NCBI GenBank assembly: GCA_009392005.1
Contig: VFHL01000002.1
Span: 62,001-126,000, forward strand
Length of the DNA: 64,000 nucleotides
Direction: 5' to 3'
DNA from: SAR202 cluster bacterium
Lineage (GTDB): Bacteria > Chloroflexota > Dehalococcoidia > UBA6926 > VFHL01
Positions 29,850 to 38,401 of the stretch are shown here, piece after piece (positions within the stretch are counted from its first letter, which is position 1; each line of letters opens with the position of its first letter). Both the position numbers and the translations under genes were made by a program. Under the pieces are notes generated by a model. It worked only from the letters and a program-made list of their open reading frames with translations, was not told where the DNA came from and did not search any database.

Positions 29850-29893
29850 AAAAAAAGACCTGAAAGAGGCAGAAACATTACCCCTTTCAGGTC
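29850..29893 (-). terminator. Intrinsic terminator of the 71-aa gene
   Basis: CTTTCAGGTC and GACCTGAAAG (29857-29866 with 29884-29893) form a 10-bp stem, extendable past one mismatch by GG/CC. Seven A residues (29850-29856) on the plus strand read as a T-run on the minus strand. Confidence 0.85.
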
Positions 29894-29978
29894 AATCGTA
29901 ATAGAACAGACGAAAAACCTGATCCTAAGTATTCAAGTTAAAGATGATCTATATATAAACAGTAACGAAGGCTACTAT

Positions 29979-30194
29979 CTATTGACTCAGAAGGCGAACC
30001 CAACGCGTCGCGAGAGCTTCGGGAACCCCAGCAGAAACGAGCGCCGCTTCATCACCTGAGCTGGCCGCCGCAAGCTCTTCGGCTGTCAAATCATGACCCC
30101 TTGCAACTTCCTCAGGCTCTTTCTTGAACTTGTTTATCAAACCACCATACTTTACTGTCGTATTAACAAAATTCGTAAGTCCTTCAGCAGACAC
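29979..30194 (-). CDS. Small protein, 71 aa, unknown function
   Basis: I set the start at GTG 30194 because GGGAGG lies 6 bases upstream; the upstream ATG at 30212 precedes that site. The helical protein contains FVNTTVKYGGLINKFKKEP, then a segment LTAEELAAASSGDEAALVSAG. The LTxEELxAxxxGDxxAL pattern recalls the LigA-type extradiol dioxygenase small domain and Nif11-like leaders, but the match is weak and no partner enzyme is adjacent. The gene is a closed unit with its own promoter, an inverted repeat over the -10 and a strong terminator, so it is probably expressed and regulated by itself. Confidence 0.7.
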   Translation of the reverse strand: MSAEGLTNFVNTTVKYGGLINKFKKEPEEVARGHDLTAEELAAASSGDEAALVSAGVPEALATRWVRLLSQ

Positions 30195-30225
30195 ATCGCA
30201 CCTCCCTTTCAACGTATCAACGTCC

Positions 30226-30258
30226 CTGTAGTATTACACTACAGACGAATCAGTGCAA
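30226..30258 (-). promoter_or_regulatory. Promoter with operator-like inverted repeat
   Basis: On the minus strand, TTGCAC (30258-30253), a 16-bp spacer and TAATAC (30236-30231). CTGTAGT-N5-ACTACAG (30226-30244) is a perfect inverted repeat that covers the -10, the layout of a repressor operator for the 71-aa gene. Confidence 0.6.
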
Positions 30259-30433
30259 TCCCCCTCACTCAAAATATCGCGAAATTAACAATCAGATCCA
30301 AGCAGCAAGCCGCTCTGTTCATGAAAAAACTAAAGAATACGATTCAGACAATATAAAGAAAATCTCTCTTCAAAAAGGTATCGCCTAAATCAGCCAAACC
30401 GTCTCAATCACCATAAAAAAACTCAATCAGGGG

Positions 30434-30462
30434 GAGACAGGAAAAGTCACGGCAGGTATAAT
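30434..30462 (+). promoter_or_regulatory. Probable promoter of coaE
   Basis: A consensus TATAAT (30457-30462) with GAGACA 17 bp upstream (30434-30439), a weak -35. The predicted start near 30469 gives a short leader with GAAAGGAA before ATG 30495. Confidence 0.5.
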
Positions 30463-30494
30463 CATTTGATGTCTTCCGATTTCATGAAAGGAAT

Positions 30495-31106
30495 ATGAAT
30501 ATGTTCGTTGTAGGTTTAACGGGTGGTATTGCTTCTGGGAAAAGTACCGTATCTGAAATTCTACAGGAGAATGGCGCGACCCTCATCAATGGGGATGTTG
30601 TAGGACATGAAGCACAACAGGAAGGCACCGATTCCTGGAAAGATATCATTAAAGAGTGGGGTGAAGATCTGATTGATCCTGAAACCCGAGGCATAGACCG
30701 AACAAAATTGGGACCGATTGTGTTCTCCGATCCAGCAAATTTACAACGCCTTAATGAAATTATGTGGCCACGCATGTACTCCATGATGTACGAGCAACTT
30801 CAAAAACTGGAAAAGGATGGCGTAAAGGTTGTAATCCTTGAGGCAGCCCTGTTGATCGAAGCGGAGTGGACTCCTTTAGTAAATGAGGTATGGGTTACAG
30901 TGGTTGATGAAGCATCAGCTGTTGAGCGATTAAATAGCCGAAACGGCTTAGATGAAGAACAAGCTCTCGCTCGCATTCGCTCACAATTATCAAATGAGGA
31001 GCGGAGTGAACACGGTCACGTGATTCTGGACACAAACTGTACTTTAGACGAGGTCAAAGAAAAAACTCGCGATTTGTGGAACACTCGAATTGAAGGAAAG
31101 GTATAA
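30495..31106 (+). CDS. coaE: Dephospho-CoA kinase
   Basis: CoaE phosphorylates dephospho-CoA in the last step of coenzyme A synthesis. The 203-residue protein has the P-loop GGIASGKS (residues 10-17), the substrate-site NGDVVGHEAQ, and VVILEAALLIEAEW, where the family commonly has PLLFE. The start has a good Shine-Dalgarno (GAAAGGAA). Six bases separate it from the MoxR gene, so coaE, the MoxR/VWA pair and perhaps ruvC form one transcript. coaD, the previous pathway step, is at 48.1 kb. Confidence 0.94.
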   Translation: MNMFVVGLTGGIASGKSTVSEILQENGATLINGDVVGHEAQQEGTDSWKDIIKEWGEDLIDPETRGIDRTKLGPIVFSDPANLQRLNEIMWPRMYSMMYEQLQKLEKDGVKVVILEAALLIEAEWTPLVNEVWVTVVDEASAVERLNSRNGLDEEQALARIRSQLSNEERSEHGHVILDTNCTLDEVKEKTRDLWNTRIEGKV

Positions 31107-31112
31107 CAAAAC

Positions 31113-31997
31113 ATGACTAGTGATAAAACAAACATCAGTTATCAGGCACACATCGTAGAAGAATATCGATCTGAGGAATCTCCATACTACCTGCCTGTAA
31201 AAGACGAAATTGATATCTTTCACGCAGCCTACCAACAAAAAATCCCTGTCCTACTAAAAGGGCCAACGGGATGTGGTAAGACTCGATTTGTCGAATACAT
31301 GGCCCACAACATGAACCGTGCACTGATCGAAAAAGAGACGCCATCGGCAGACGAAGGCGCAGCGTTACCGCTGGTTACTATAGCCTGCCATGAAGACCTG
31401 ACTTCAAGCGATTTAGTAGGAAGATATCTTTTAGAAGGTGAAGAGACTGTTTGGATGGATGGCCCACTTACTAGGGCAGTCAAAGTTGGAGCAATCTGCT
31501 ATCTTGACGAGGTGGTAGAGGCAAGAAAAGACACGACAGTCCTGATTCACCCATTGACCGATCACCGCAGAATATTACCGATAGAAAAACGTGGCGAACT
31601 TATTGAGGCAGACGATAGTTTTCTCTTGGTTGTTTCATACAACCCCGGCTATCAAAGTGCACTGAAAGATATGAAACAAAGTACCCGTCAAAGGTTTATA
31701 TCAATGGAATTTGATTATCCACCCGTTGATCTTGAGGCAGACGTTATCGCCCATGAAAGTGGTGTGGATGATGCCACCGCAAACAAGCTCGCCACTTTGG
31801 GTGAAAAAGCTCGAAATTTGAAAGAGCACGGCCTGCAAGAAGGCGCGAGTACACGCCTGTTAATTTACGCGGGCAAGCTCATAGAAAAAGGGATCCCTGC
31901 ACGCCGAGCCTGTGAATCTGCGGTCGTCTACTCTTTAACCGATGATGCAGTAGTCCAGCGAAGTTTGAATGAAGTCGTAACAAGCATTTTTGAGTAA
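31113..31997 (+). CDS. MoxR-type AAA+ ATPase (CbbQ/NorQ subfamily)
   Basis: The 294 residues show Walker A GPTGCGKT (50-57), Walker [13 protein letters not shown], a sensor-1 region [10 protein letters not shown], and the CbbQ/NorQ-type features [11 protein letters not shown] and [16 protein letters not shown]. CbbQ/NorQ ATPases form hexamers and remodel client enzymes (Rubisco, nitric oxide reductase) with a VWA-domain partner. That partner is encoded 18 bases downstream. No Rubisco or nitric oxide reductase genes are nearby, so the client is unknown. Confidence 0.92.
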   Translation: MTSDKTNISYQAHIVEEYRSEESPYYLPVKDEIDIFHAAYQQKIPVLLKGPTGCGKTRFVEYMAHNMNRALIEKETPSADEGAALPLVTIACHEDLTSSDLVGRYLLEGEETVWMDGPLTRAVKVGAICYLDEVVEARKDTTVLIHPLTDHRRILPIEKRGELIEADDSFLLVVSYNPGYQSALKDMKQSTRQRFISMEFDYPPVDLEADVIAHESGVDDATANKLATLGEKARNLKEHGLQEGASTRLLIYAGKLIEKGIPARRACESAVVYSLTDDAVVQRSLNEVVTSIFE

Positions 31998-32015
31998 ACA
32001 TCAGGAGCGCTAATA

Positions 32016-35000
32016 ATGACTAACGAAGAGTCTTTCGCCAAAATTGAATCAGATGTGCTTAACCTGCCACCAGCGGTAGGAAAAGAATTCAATGCAGGCC
32101 ATGAAAAACTAAAGACTATATTGACCGAGGATGAAATAGTCCGATGGGCCGCTGCGGGTTACGCAATTGCCCAACAATCGTTTCGATCGTGGGAAGCAGC
32201 CGCTGAATTTTATAGAGTCAGCCCAAGTTTGCTTCAAGATCAATTACCAATAGATCACATGGATTCCTGGTCATCTTTTGGACGCGATCTGGCATCAGAC
32301 TCCGCAACCCTGGCAATCGCGTATTTTCGCACTACGCCAGATATACTAAAAATAATCTCACCTGATGACATACCAAGATGGGCAACGCAAGGGCAGCGCC
32401 TGTACCAAGGCACATGGAAATCTAGTGCTCTTTCATCTCATTTCTTCGAAAACAGCGCCTCTTTCCTAGCCTTGATGCCATTGGAGACCCTGGAAGATTT
32501 CGTAAGCTTCTTGGAGGTTTTATCACAGAAATCACATGATTTGGCGGAAGAATGCCTAAGTAATTCTCCCCAAGTTTTCTCAGAAATCGCTCGAGATGAC
32601 ATCCCACCATTAATATCATTGCTGCAAAAAGCGGCTGGAACAAATTGGAAATATGCGAAAGAATCTCTCGAGAGCGGAGCTGTAGCTTTACAAAGAATTG
32701 ACCCGCAATTCCGGATCCGTTTCCTTCAATACGCCGAGGAAATGATTCTTCTGGGTGGCAAACATTTTCTACCGCTACTAAACGACGGGTCGCGAGCACT
32801 CGCCGCGATTCCAACGACACTTCATGGCGAAATCTTGTTCATGTTTGACGAGCTTTCTCAGGTATCTAAACCGGCAGCCGTTGATTTCTTGATTAAAACC
32901 CCAAACGTACTAAGCCTCGCAAATATGGATGGATTGGACCAATGGTATCAACAGGGGTTAGAAACCTTAAACGAAAACGAAGATGCAGGCATCTCATACT
33001 TCAAACTGGAATCGAGTAAGGGAGATGAACTATTAGATGCCCTCTCTGCTCGCATCGAGCTAACATCCGTCCACTCAATCCTTCAGATGTATGGCCGGGC
33101 CTTAACAGGTGAAGAAATTGACATCGTTTCTACGAAAATTGCCACCCAAAGTCTGGGATGGCTCCCTCTGGACCAAGCTTCAACCGATGGACGTTCAATT
33201 AATTTGCCAACAGAAGTTTCCAGATTCAAAGATAAAGAGGAAAATTTCTCTTGGTATAAAGTGGTTTCAACCCATCAGGTGGGTCATTTGGAATTTGAAA
33301 GCTTCGCATTTTCGTTTGAGCGTGACGCAGCACATTTTCCACGATGGCGAGACGACATGAATTTTGAAACGTCCTCTCCGGAGATAGAACGTGAAGCACA
33401 AGTCACCACGATGGCTGATTTTCAAAAATACTTTGACCTATTTCCTGATCGGCAACTAGCATCAGACATCTTCGGAATTGTTGAAGCTGCACGGATTGAC
33501 CAGCGAATCATTGAAGAATATCCAGGTTTAAGAACTGCTTATGATTTTATACGGCAGGACGCTGTAGCAACTCGAAAATCCCCTGATGACATGCCACTTC
33601 AAGAAAGTATTCTAGAAATTCTCATCCGAATGACATTGTTGGAATCACCAGAAACGATTCGTGTACCAACGGTCGCTAAAGCTGCTGTGGATAGAATCGC
33701 CGCAGTATTGATCCACTTGCGTCAACCGGGCGCACAAGTTGAGGACTCGGCTGAAGCAACTTTACGAATATACCGTATTGTATCTGGGATACCAAATCTG
33801 GACGAACCAGAAACCGATTGGCAGGATATTGATATAGGGGAACTAGGCCAAGAGGGCTCTGCAGCAGACACCGTAAATACAACACCAGACGAAGCTGAAA
33901 CCGCTGATGAAGCCGGAAGCTCATTCCAAATGGTACCCAATAACGACGAGAACGCCGACAATGGTGAAGAATCAGAATATGAATCGCCTGAGACCGTTGA
34001 TTATCGAGGTGACTTCAAACCAGAGCTCGTACAAGTCATTGCTAATCTTAGAGAGACATCCGAGGGAGACGAAGACGCTGGAGCATCAATAGATCCAGAA
34101 GCACTTCGCCGCCTTGCCGAAGAGAGTACTGAAATCAACCTGGAAAACGTTGTTGATGGCGCAATCGATGAATCTGCTGGAATGTTTGTGTCAGAACTGA
34201 TGAGTGACATATTAAACCAAAGTGAAGAAAACTCAGACACCGACTCCGGGCGGCGCCCTGCGCAACGAAAACCCGAGCAAGAAGGGCCTTTGGAAGAAGA
34301 ACCAGGAAGTGTTCTTTACAGGGAATGGGACTTTAAAGCAAACGACTATAAGCCCCGCTGGGCCCGTGTCCGTGAAGTTCCGGTAACAGAAGGAACTTCA
34401 GAGTTCTATGATCGAACCCAAGAACATCACGCAATGTTGATCACGCAAATACGACGACAGTTCGAAATGATGGTACCTGAATTACATAGGAAAGAAAAAA
34501 AATTACCTGACGGAGAAGATATTGACATTGACTTGGCGGTCGAATCAATCATTGAGCGGAGAGCAGGCTCAATCCCAAGTGAGAAAATATACTGGAGGCG
34601 CAATAAAGTCCAACGAGATGTTGCGGTAATTTTCCTTCTCGACATGAGTGCATCGACCGCGGAAGCCATAGACGAAAAAGCTCGTGATGACGATGAATGG
34701 AAAGACATCCCCGATGATCCACGAGAATACTTATTTTGGTTACGCGCGAGGCGTGAAGCTGCGAAGAGAAATTATAAACGGATTATCGATATCGAGCGCG
34801 AAAGTACCGTGCTACTAATACGTGCCCTAGAAACAACAGGAGATATGTACGGAATACATGGATTTTCTGGATACGGTAGGGAAAACGTAGAATTTTATAC
34901 AATTAAAGACATTGATGAAACCTTTACGAATGCAGTACCACAACGAATAGATGGTATCTCACCGCTTCACGCAACTCGGATGGGCCCAGCCATTAGACAC

Positions 35001-35303
35001 GCAACGTCTAAGCTAAAAGATGTACCCGCAAAAACAAAACTTTTGTTCTTGATCAGTGATGGCCGGCCACAAGACCGAGGCTATAGCAGGGAAGGTGTTG
35101 ACAAGGAGTATGCAGTTCAAGATACCCACAAAGCATTACTTGAAGCCAAGACACTTGGTATTACACCTTTTTGCCTCACAGTTGACCGTTCGGGCCATGA
35201 TTACATGAAAGAAATGTGTGGAGATATGGCTTATGAGGTCTTAGAAGACGTAGCATCCCTTCCCGAACGATTACCCCAACTCTACAGAAGCTTAACGGTG
35301 TAA
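32016..35303 (+). CDS. VWA-domain partner of the MoxR ATPase (CbbO/NorD family), with N-terminal repeats
   Basis: This 1095-residue protein is longer than typical NorD (about 640) or CbbO (about 780). Residues 40-345 form roughly seven helical repeats of 37-42 residues with the pattern [ST]P-x-[IVL]-L-x4-x3-[DH]-x2-W-x3-G, the clearest being 43-84 and 85-121. The middle holds STHQVGHLEFESF, as in the CbbO/NorD core. A strongly acidic low-complexity stretch (about 600-760) precedes the C-terminal VWA domain, which has the MIDAS motif DMSAS and the later LISDGRP. It should recruit or recognise the ATPase's client through the MIDAS metal. Confidence 0.88.
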   Translation: MTNEESFAKIESDVLNLPPAVGKEFNAGHEKLKTILTEDEIVRWAAAGYAIAQQSFRSWEAAAEFYRVSPSLLQDQLPIDHMDSWSSFGRDLASDSATLAIAYFRTTPDILKIISPDDIPRWATQGQRLYQGTWKSSALSSHFFENSASFLALMPLETLEDFVSFLEVLSQKSHDLAEECLSNSPQVFSEIARDDIPPLISLLQKAAGTNWKYAKESLESGAVALQRIDPQFRIRFLQYAEEMILLGGKHFLPLLNDGSRALAAIPTTLHGEILFMFDELSQVSKPAAVDFLIKTPNVLSLANMDGLDQWYQQGLETLNENEDAGISYFKLESSKGDELLDALSARIELTSVHSILQMYGRALTGEEIDIVSTKIATQSLGWLPLDQASTDGRSINLPTEVSRFKDKEENFSWYKVVSTHQVGHLEFESFAFSFERDAAHFPRWRDDMNFETSSPEIEREAQVTTMADFQKYFDLFPDRQLASDIFGIVEAARIDQRIIEEYPGLRTAYDFIRQDAVATRKSPDDMPLQESILEILIRMTLLESPETIRVPTVAKAAVDRIAAVLIHLRQPGAQVEDSAEATLRIYRIVSGIPNLDEPETDWQDIDIGELGQEGSAADTVNTTPDEAETADEAGSSFQMVPNNDENADNGEESEYESPETVDYRGDFKPELVQVIANLRETSEGDEDAGASIDPEALRRLAEESTEINLENVVDGAIDESAGMFVSELMSDILNQSEENSDTDSGRRPAQRKPEQEGPLEEEPGSVLYREWDFKANDYKPRWARVREVPVTEGTSEFYDRTQEHHAMLITQIRRQFEMMVPELHRKEKKLPDGEDIDIDLAVESIIERRAGSIPSEKIYWRRNKVQRDVAVIFLLDMSASTAEAIDEKARDDDEWKDIPDDPREYLFWLRARREAAKRNYKRIIDIERESTVLLIRALETTGDMYGIHGFSGYGRENVEFYTIKDIDETFTNAVPQRIDGISPLHATRMGPAIRHATSKLKDVPAKTKLLFLISDGRPQDRGYSREGVDKEYAVQDTHKALLEAKTLGITPFCLTVDRSGHDYMKEMCGDMAYEVLEDVASLPERLPQLYRSLTV

Positions 35304-35328
35304 TAGGCGCTAGAAAAGGTTTTTGGAT

Positions 35329-35820
35329 ATGCGTGTCCTTGGTCTTGACCCCGGAACGATATCAATGGGCTACGGCGTTTTGGACTTCATTGACGATGAG
35401 ATCACGGTTATAGACTTCGGAACCTTTAAAGCACGACGGTCGGATACTAAAGCTAAACGCTTATTATCAATCCACAAAAAACTACTTGAATTACTACCCA
35501 GATGGAAACCCGATGAAATCTGTGTAGAAGATCCTTTTGTCGGGAAAAACGTGAAAAGTGCTTTGGCAATTGCCGAAGCTCGAGGAATCAGCTTGATCTC
35601 AGCCGCTGAATTCAATATCCCTATACACCAATACTCTCCAACTAAAATCAAAATGGCAGTCACCGGATACGGTAGAAGCAATAAGGACCAAATTCGGACG
35701 ATGGTTTCAATTGAATTACACCTGAATAATCAACCAACTTCTGATGACGCTTCTGATGCTTTAGGAATTGCGCTTTGCCACATAAATGAAGTTCGCCATA
35801 ACAAACTGACCAGCTTTTAA
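35329..35820 (+). CDS. ruvC: Holliday junction resolvase RuvC
   Basis: RuvC cuts Holliday junctions symmetrically, guided by RuvAB. The acidic active site is recognisable: Asp in VLGLDPGTISMGYG, Glu in ICVEDPFVGKN, and the C-terminal pair in TSDDASDALGIAL. The family's K-x-A-V-T-G-x-G segment is also present (KIKMAVTGYGRSNKDQ). Length is 163 residues. I chose ATG 35329, with AAAAGG 9 bases upstream, over TTG 35323, which is only 3 bases from it. ruvA lies 1.1 kb downstream, interrupted by a minus-strand gene; ruvB is not in the window. Confidence 0.93.
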   Translation: MRVLGLDPGTISMGYGVLDFIDDEITVIDFGTFKARRSDTKAKRLLSIHKKLLELLPRWKPDEICVEDPFVGKNVKSALAIAEARGISLISAAEFNIPIHQYSPTKIKMAVTGYGRSNKDQIRTMVSIELHLNNQPTSDDASDALGIALCHINEVRHNKLTSF

Positions 35821-35914
35821 TAGCTGAATCAGAATCTTGAATGACCCAGTTAGACACCCAAAAATGATATTCAGTTTTCCTGAAGTCTCGTAAATAAAAC
35901 CGCTGGCACCAGAA

Positions 35915-36712
35915 TTATTTCTTCCGCAATCTTAAGCGAGGCTTGAATTGTGGGCTCTTGTATAGCCTTGCCTTTTTCGGTAAACGAGGGTTTGGCGAGA
36001 TCGCGCTGGAAAGGTTTTGATATTCATCACCTGTCAACTCAAGAACCTTTCCTGATTTTAGGGAGCCCAGCAGAAGATTTCTGATGCGTACTCGTTGAAG
36101 ATTGTGTACTTCGCAGCCAACCGCACGGAACATATTACGAACTTGATGTTTACGACCTTCATGAATAATCAAACTGTACCAAGGGGCATCACGATTAACC
36201 ATTCTTTTTACTTTAGCCCGGGAAGTTTTAATACCCTGAACCATGACACCATCCTCCAGCGCGTGGAGTTGCCTATCAGTAAGTTCCGCATCGATTAGCG
36301 CATAATACTCTTTTTCAACTTCAAACCTTGGATGGGTTAAACGGTTAGCTAAATCACCATCATTGGTGAGCAAAACCAATCCAGAAGTATCCACATCCAA
36401 TCTTCCCACAGGGTATAACCGGAGCTTGCGAAAACGCTCCGGAACAAAATCAAGAACGATCGAACGTCCCACATCATCCGATGTGGTCGACACAACACCA
36501 ACCGGTTTATTTAATTTCATATACACCAATGGCTGAACATCATCAATCAATCGTCCATTGACTTCTACTTGATCTGAAGCAAAATCAATCAGAGTCGCTG
36601 CTGATAATTGCTCTCTACCATTCACTCGAACGTTACCGTTTTTAATTAGTTCAAAACAATATCTTCGAGAACCAACACCCGTCTTGGTTAAAAGTTGAAT
36701 TAAAGACGGCAT
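35915..36712 (-). CDS. RsuA/RluB-family pseudouridine synthase
   Basis: The protein isomerises a uridine in rRNA. The 265 residues hold an N-terminal S4 RNA-binding domain (VGSRRYCFELIKNGNVRVNG) and the catalytic domain with the Asp in YPVGRLDVDTSGLVLLTNDG. Also present are MKLNKPVGVVSTTSD and HEGRKHQVRNMFRAVG. The start is ATG 36712 with GGAAGG 7 bases upstream; a GTG further out precedes that site. It matches RluB (23S U2605) more than RsuA by general form, but the site cannot be fixed. It is transcribed against ruvC and ruvA. Confidence 0.92.
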   Translation of the reverse strand: MPSLIQLLTKTGVGSRRYCFELIKNGNVRVNGREQLSAATLIDFASDQVEVNGRLIDDVQPLVYMKLNKPVGVVSTTSDDVGRSIVLDFVPERFRKLRLYPVGRLDVDTSGLVLLTNDGDLANRLTHPRFEVEKEYYALIDAELTDRQLHALEDGVMVQGIKTSRAKVKRMVNRDAPWYSLIIHEGRKHQVRNMFRAVGCEVHNLQRVRIRNLLLGSLKSGKVLELTGDEYQNLSSAISPNPRLPKKARLYKSPQFKPRLRLRKK

Positions 36713-36901
36713 TATATCGCCTTCCACGGACTGAATTTATCGTACGCTAAAATGCTATAGTTGTCCGTGTTCATGATAGCAAAAACAAATCCACCTGAGG
36801 TCTATATAGCTTGAAAAAATGAGTCTGAGAAATCAAGATCATACCTAAGCGAGATTAATTGTCGATCACATAGGGAAAGTGTTATTCAAAAAAACAACAA
36901 T

Positions 36902-36931
36902 TTTAGATGATTACATTTTAGATGATTACAT
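36902..36931 (+). repeat. 15-bp tandem duplication over the ruvA start
   Basis: TTTAGATGATTACAT occurs twice head to tail (36902-36916, 36917-36931). Each copy contains ATGATTACAT. The first ATG (36907) meets a TAG after four codons, immediately followed by the second ATG (36922), the functional start. Confidence 0.95.
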
Positions 36932-37512
36932 TAATAGAAGGCGTCATTAGAAATAAAGGGGAAGATTGGCTGGAGGTCCAGATACCAGCTGGGGTGAGTT
37001 TACGTGTTGCTGTTCCAAGTAACTTAGCGGAGAAAAACTCGCCAATAGGACAGAATACCGCTCTTCATACCCACCTATACACCAGAGATGGTATCCTTTC
37101 ACTTTATGGCTTTAACACCACCGATGATAGAGATGTCTTTACTCTATTGTTGAGTATTTCTGGTATAGGACCTAAGGCAGCGTTGTCATTAATTTCGACG
37201 CTTGGTCTGGAAACACTCGTGCAAGCGATTCAAGAAGATAATCAAACAGTGCTCAAGGAAGCACCGGGCATTGGAGCACGGGCAGCAGAACGCGTGATCG
37301 TTGAATTAAGAGGTAAGTTCGACGTGTACACGGGATCCACTGGAATAAACGGCAAAAACCAAACGGAACGGCAAGATCTATTTGATGCTCTTACAAACCT
37401 CGGATATTCTTCCGACGAAGCCCGGAAAGCTATAGATTCTCTGGTGAATCCAAATGATTTACCATTTGAGGAACAATTAAGAGATGCTCTAAAAATCCTA
37501 AGTGATATATGA
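36922..37512 (+). CDS. ruvA: Holliday junction DNA helicase subunit RuvA
   Basis: RuvA binds four-way junctions and loads RuvB. The 196 residues hold the OB-fold N-domain (MITLIEGVIRNKGEDWLEVQ), two helix-hairpin-helix motifs (ISGIGPKAALSLIS and APGIGARAAERVIVEL) and the C-terminal RuvB-contact domain (DALTNLGYSSDEARKAI). No Shine-Dalgarno precedes ATG 36922. Instead a four-codon ORF (MITF) created by the tandem duplication ends directly at the start, so initiation may depend on re-initiation. The gene is followed 12 bases later by a methyltransferase. Confidence 0.95.
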   Translation: MITLIEGVIRNKGEDWLEVQIPAGVSLRVAVPSNLAEKNSPIGQNTALHTHLYTRDGILSLYGFNTTDDRDVFTLLLSISGIGPKAALSLISTLGLETLVQAIQEDNQTVLKEAPGIGARAAERVIVELRGKFDVYTGSTGINGKNQTERQDLFDALTNLGYSSDEARKAIDSLVNPNDLPFEEQLRDALKILSDI

Positions 37513-37524
37513 TGAACGACATTA

Positions 37525-38367
37525 ATGCCCAAAAGAGCTGTCGACCCATGTCCGAGAGAATTATTTAAGTTAATGCAAGATCATGATTTCACAGAAGGCA
37601 ATGATTGGTCCAAGTGGGCCGAATTCTATGACATTTTATACGCTAATGGCAGTCCGGATATAGCTTTCTACATTGAAGAGATCAACCGAGTTGGTCGTTC
37701 AGTCCTTGAATTGGGCTGCGGAACAGGTCGCGTTACAATCGCCTTAGCCAAACATGGCTTTGATGTCACCGGTATCGACAATTCACCTGATATGCTACGA
37801 GAATTACGTAAGAACAGAGAACAGGCAGGCAGCTTACGGGGACCACTGCGACTAGTTCAGGGAGATATGAGAGATTTTTCTTTAGAGAGAAAGTTTGATG
37901 CTGTTATTATCCCTGCGCGAACTTTTCAGTTGCTTTTATCTCCCCAAGAGCAGCGATCGTGTTTAAGATCAATCCACAACAACCTTAAGATAGACGGTTT
38001 GTTAATCTTTGATACAGCCAATGAAGATGGCACTATCGGAGTAATACAAAGGGGCGAACAAAGAAACGATTCGAACTCAAATAGTGCTCATTTGAATATA
38101 ATCAGCCATAAGAAAATCAAAGGGAAGCGACAAATTTATGAAACAACGGTAGCGATTAGTGAGCATTTTTCTGAAGGAAATGAGAGAGAGCCCAGACAAC
38201 AAAGTGTATTTGTCCACTATATTTATCCAGAACAAATTAGAGCACTTTTTCGGTTTGCGGGATTTGAGGAAGAAACGTGCTACGGAGAATTTGATCGTTC
38301 GCCATTTGATGCTCGAAGCAAACAAATGATTTGGGTAGCAAGGCGCAAATTGACGTTACGCGACTAG
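37525..38367 (+). CDS. Class I SAM-dependent methyltransferase
   Basis: This is a 280-residue cytoplasmic methyltransferase. Motif I is VLELGCGTGRVTIALA (about 60-75), with the acidic motif II in FDVTGIDNSPDMLREL and RLVQGDMRDF after it. The C-terminal part has the FAGFEEETCYGEFDRSPFD pattern seen in uncharacterised small-molecule methyltransferases. The substrate cannot be inferred. It starts 12 bases after ruvA and is probably co-transcribed, without an evident functional link. Confidence 0.82.
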   Translation: MPKRAVDPCPRELFKLMQDHDFTEGNDWSKWAEFYDILYANGSPDIAFYIEEINRVGRSVLELGCGTGRVTIALAKHGFDVTGIDNSPDMLRELRKNREQAGSLRGPLRLVQGDMRDFSLERKFDAVIIPARTFQLLLSPQEQRSCLRSIHNNLKIDGLLIFDTANEDGTIGVIQRGEQRNDSNSNSAHLNIISHKKIKGKRQIYETTVAISEHFSEGNEREPRQQSVFVHYIYPEQIRALFRFAGFEEETCYGEFDRSPFDARSKQMIWVARRKLTLRD

Positions 38368-38401
38368 TATTCTATTCAAAACCTAATAAATCATTAAGTT
38401 T

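Larger units (their letters stand above)
29628..29978. other. 351-base spacer with rpsP promoter and a terminator
   Basis: On the minus strand it contains the rpsP promoter (29691-29720) and the terminator (29850-29893) of the small gene upstream. Nothing else was recognised in it. Confidence 0.6.
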
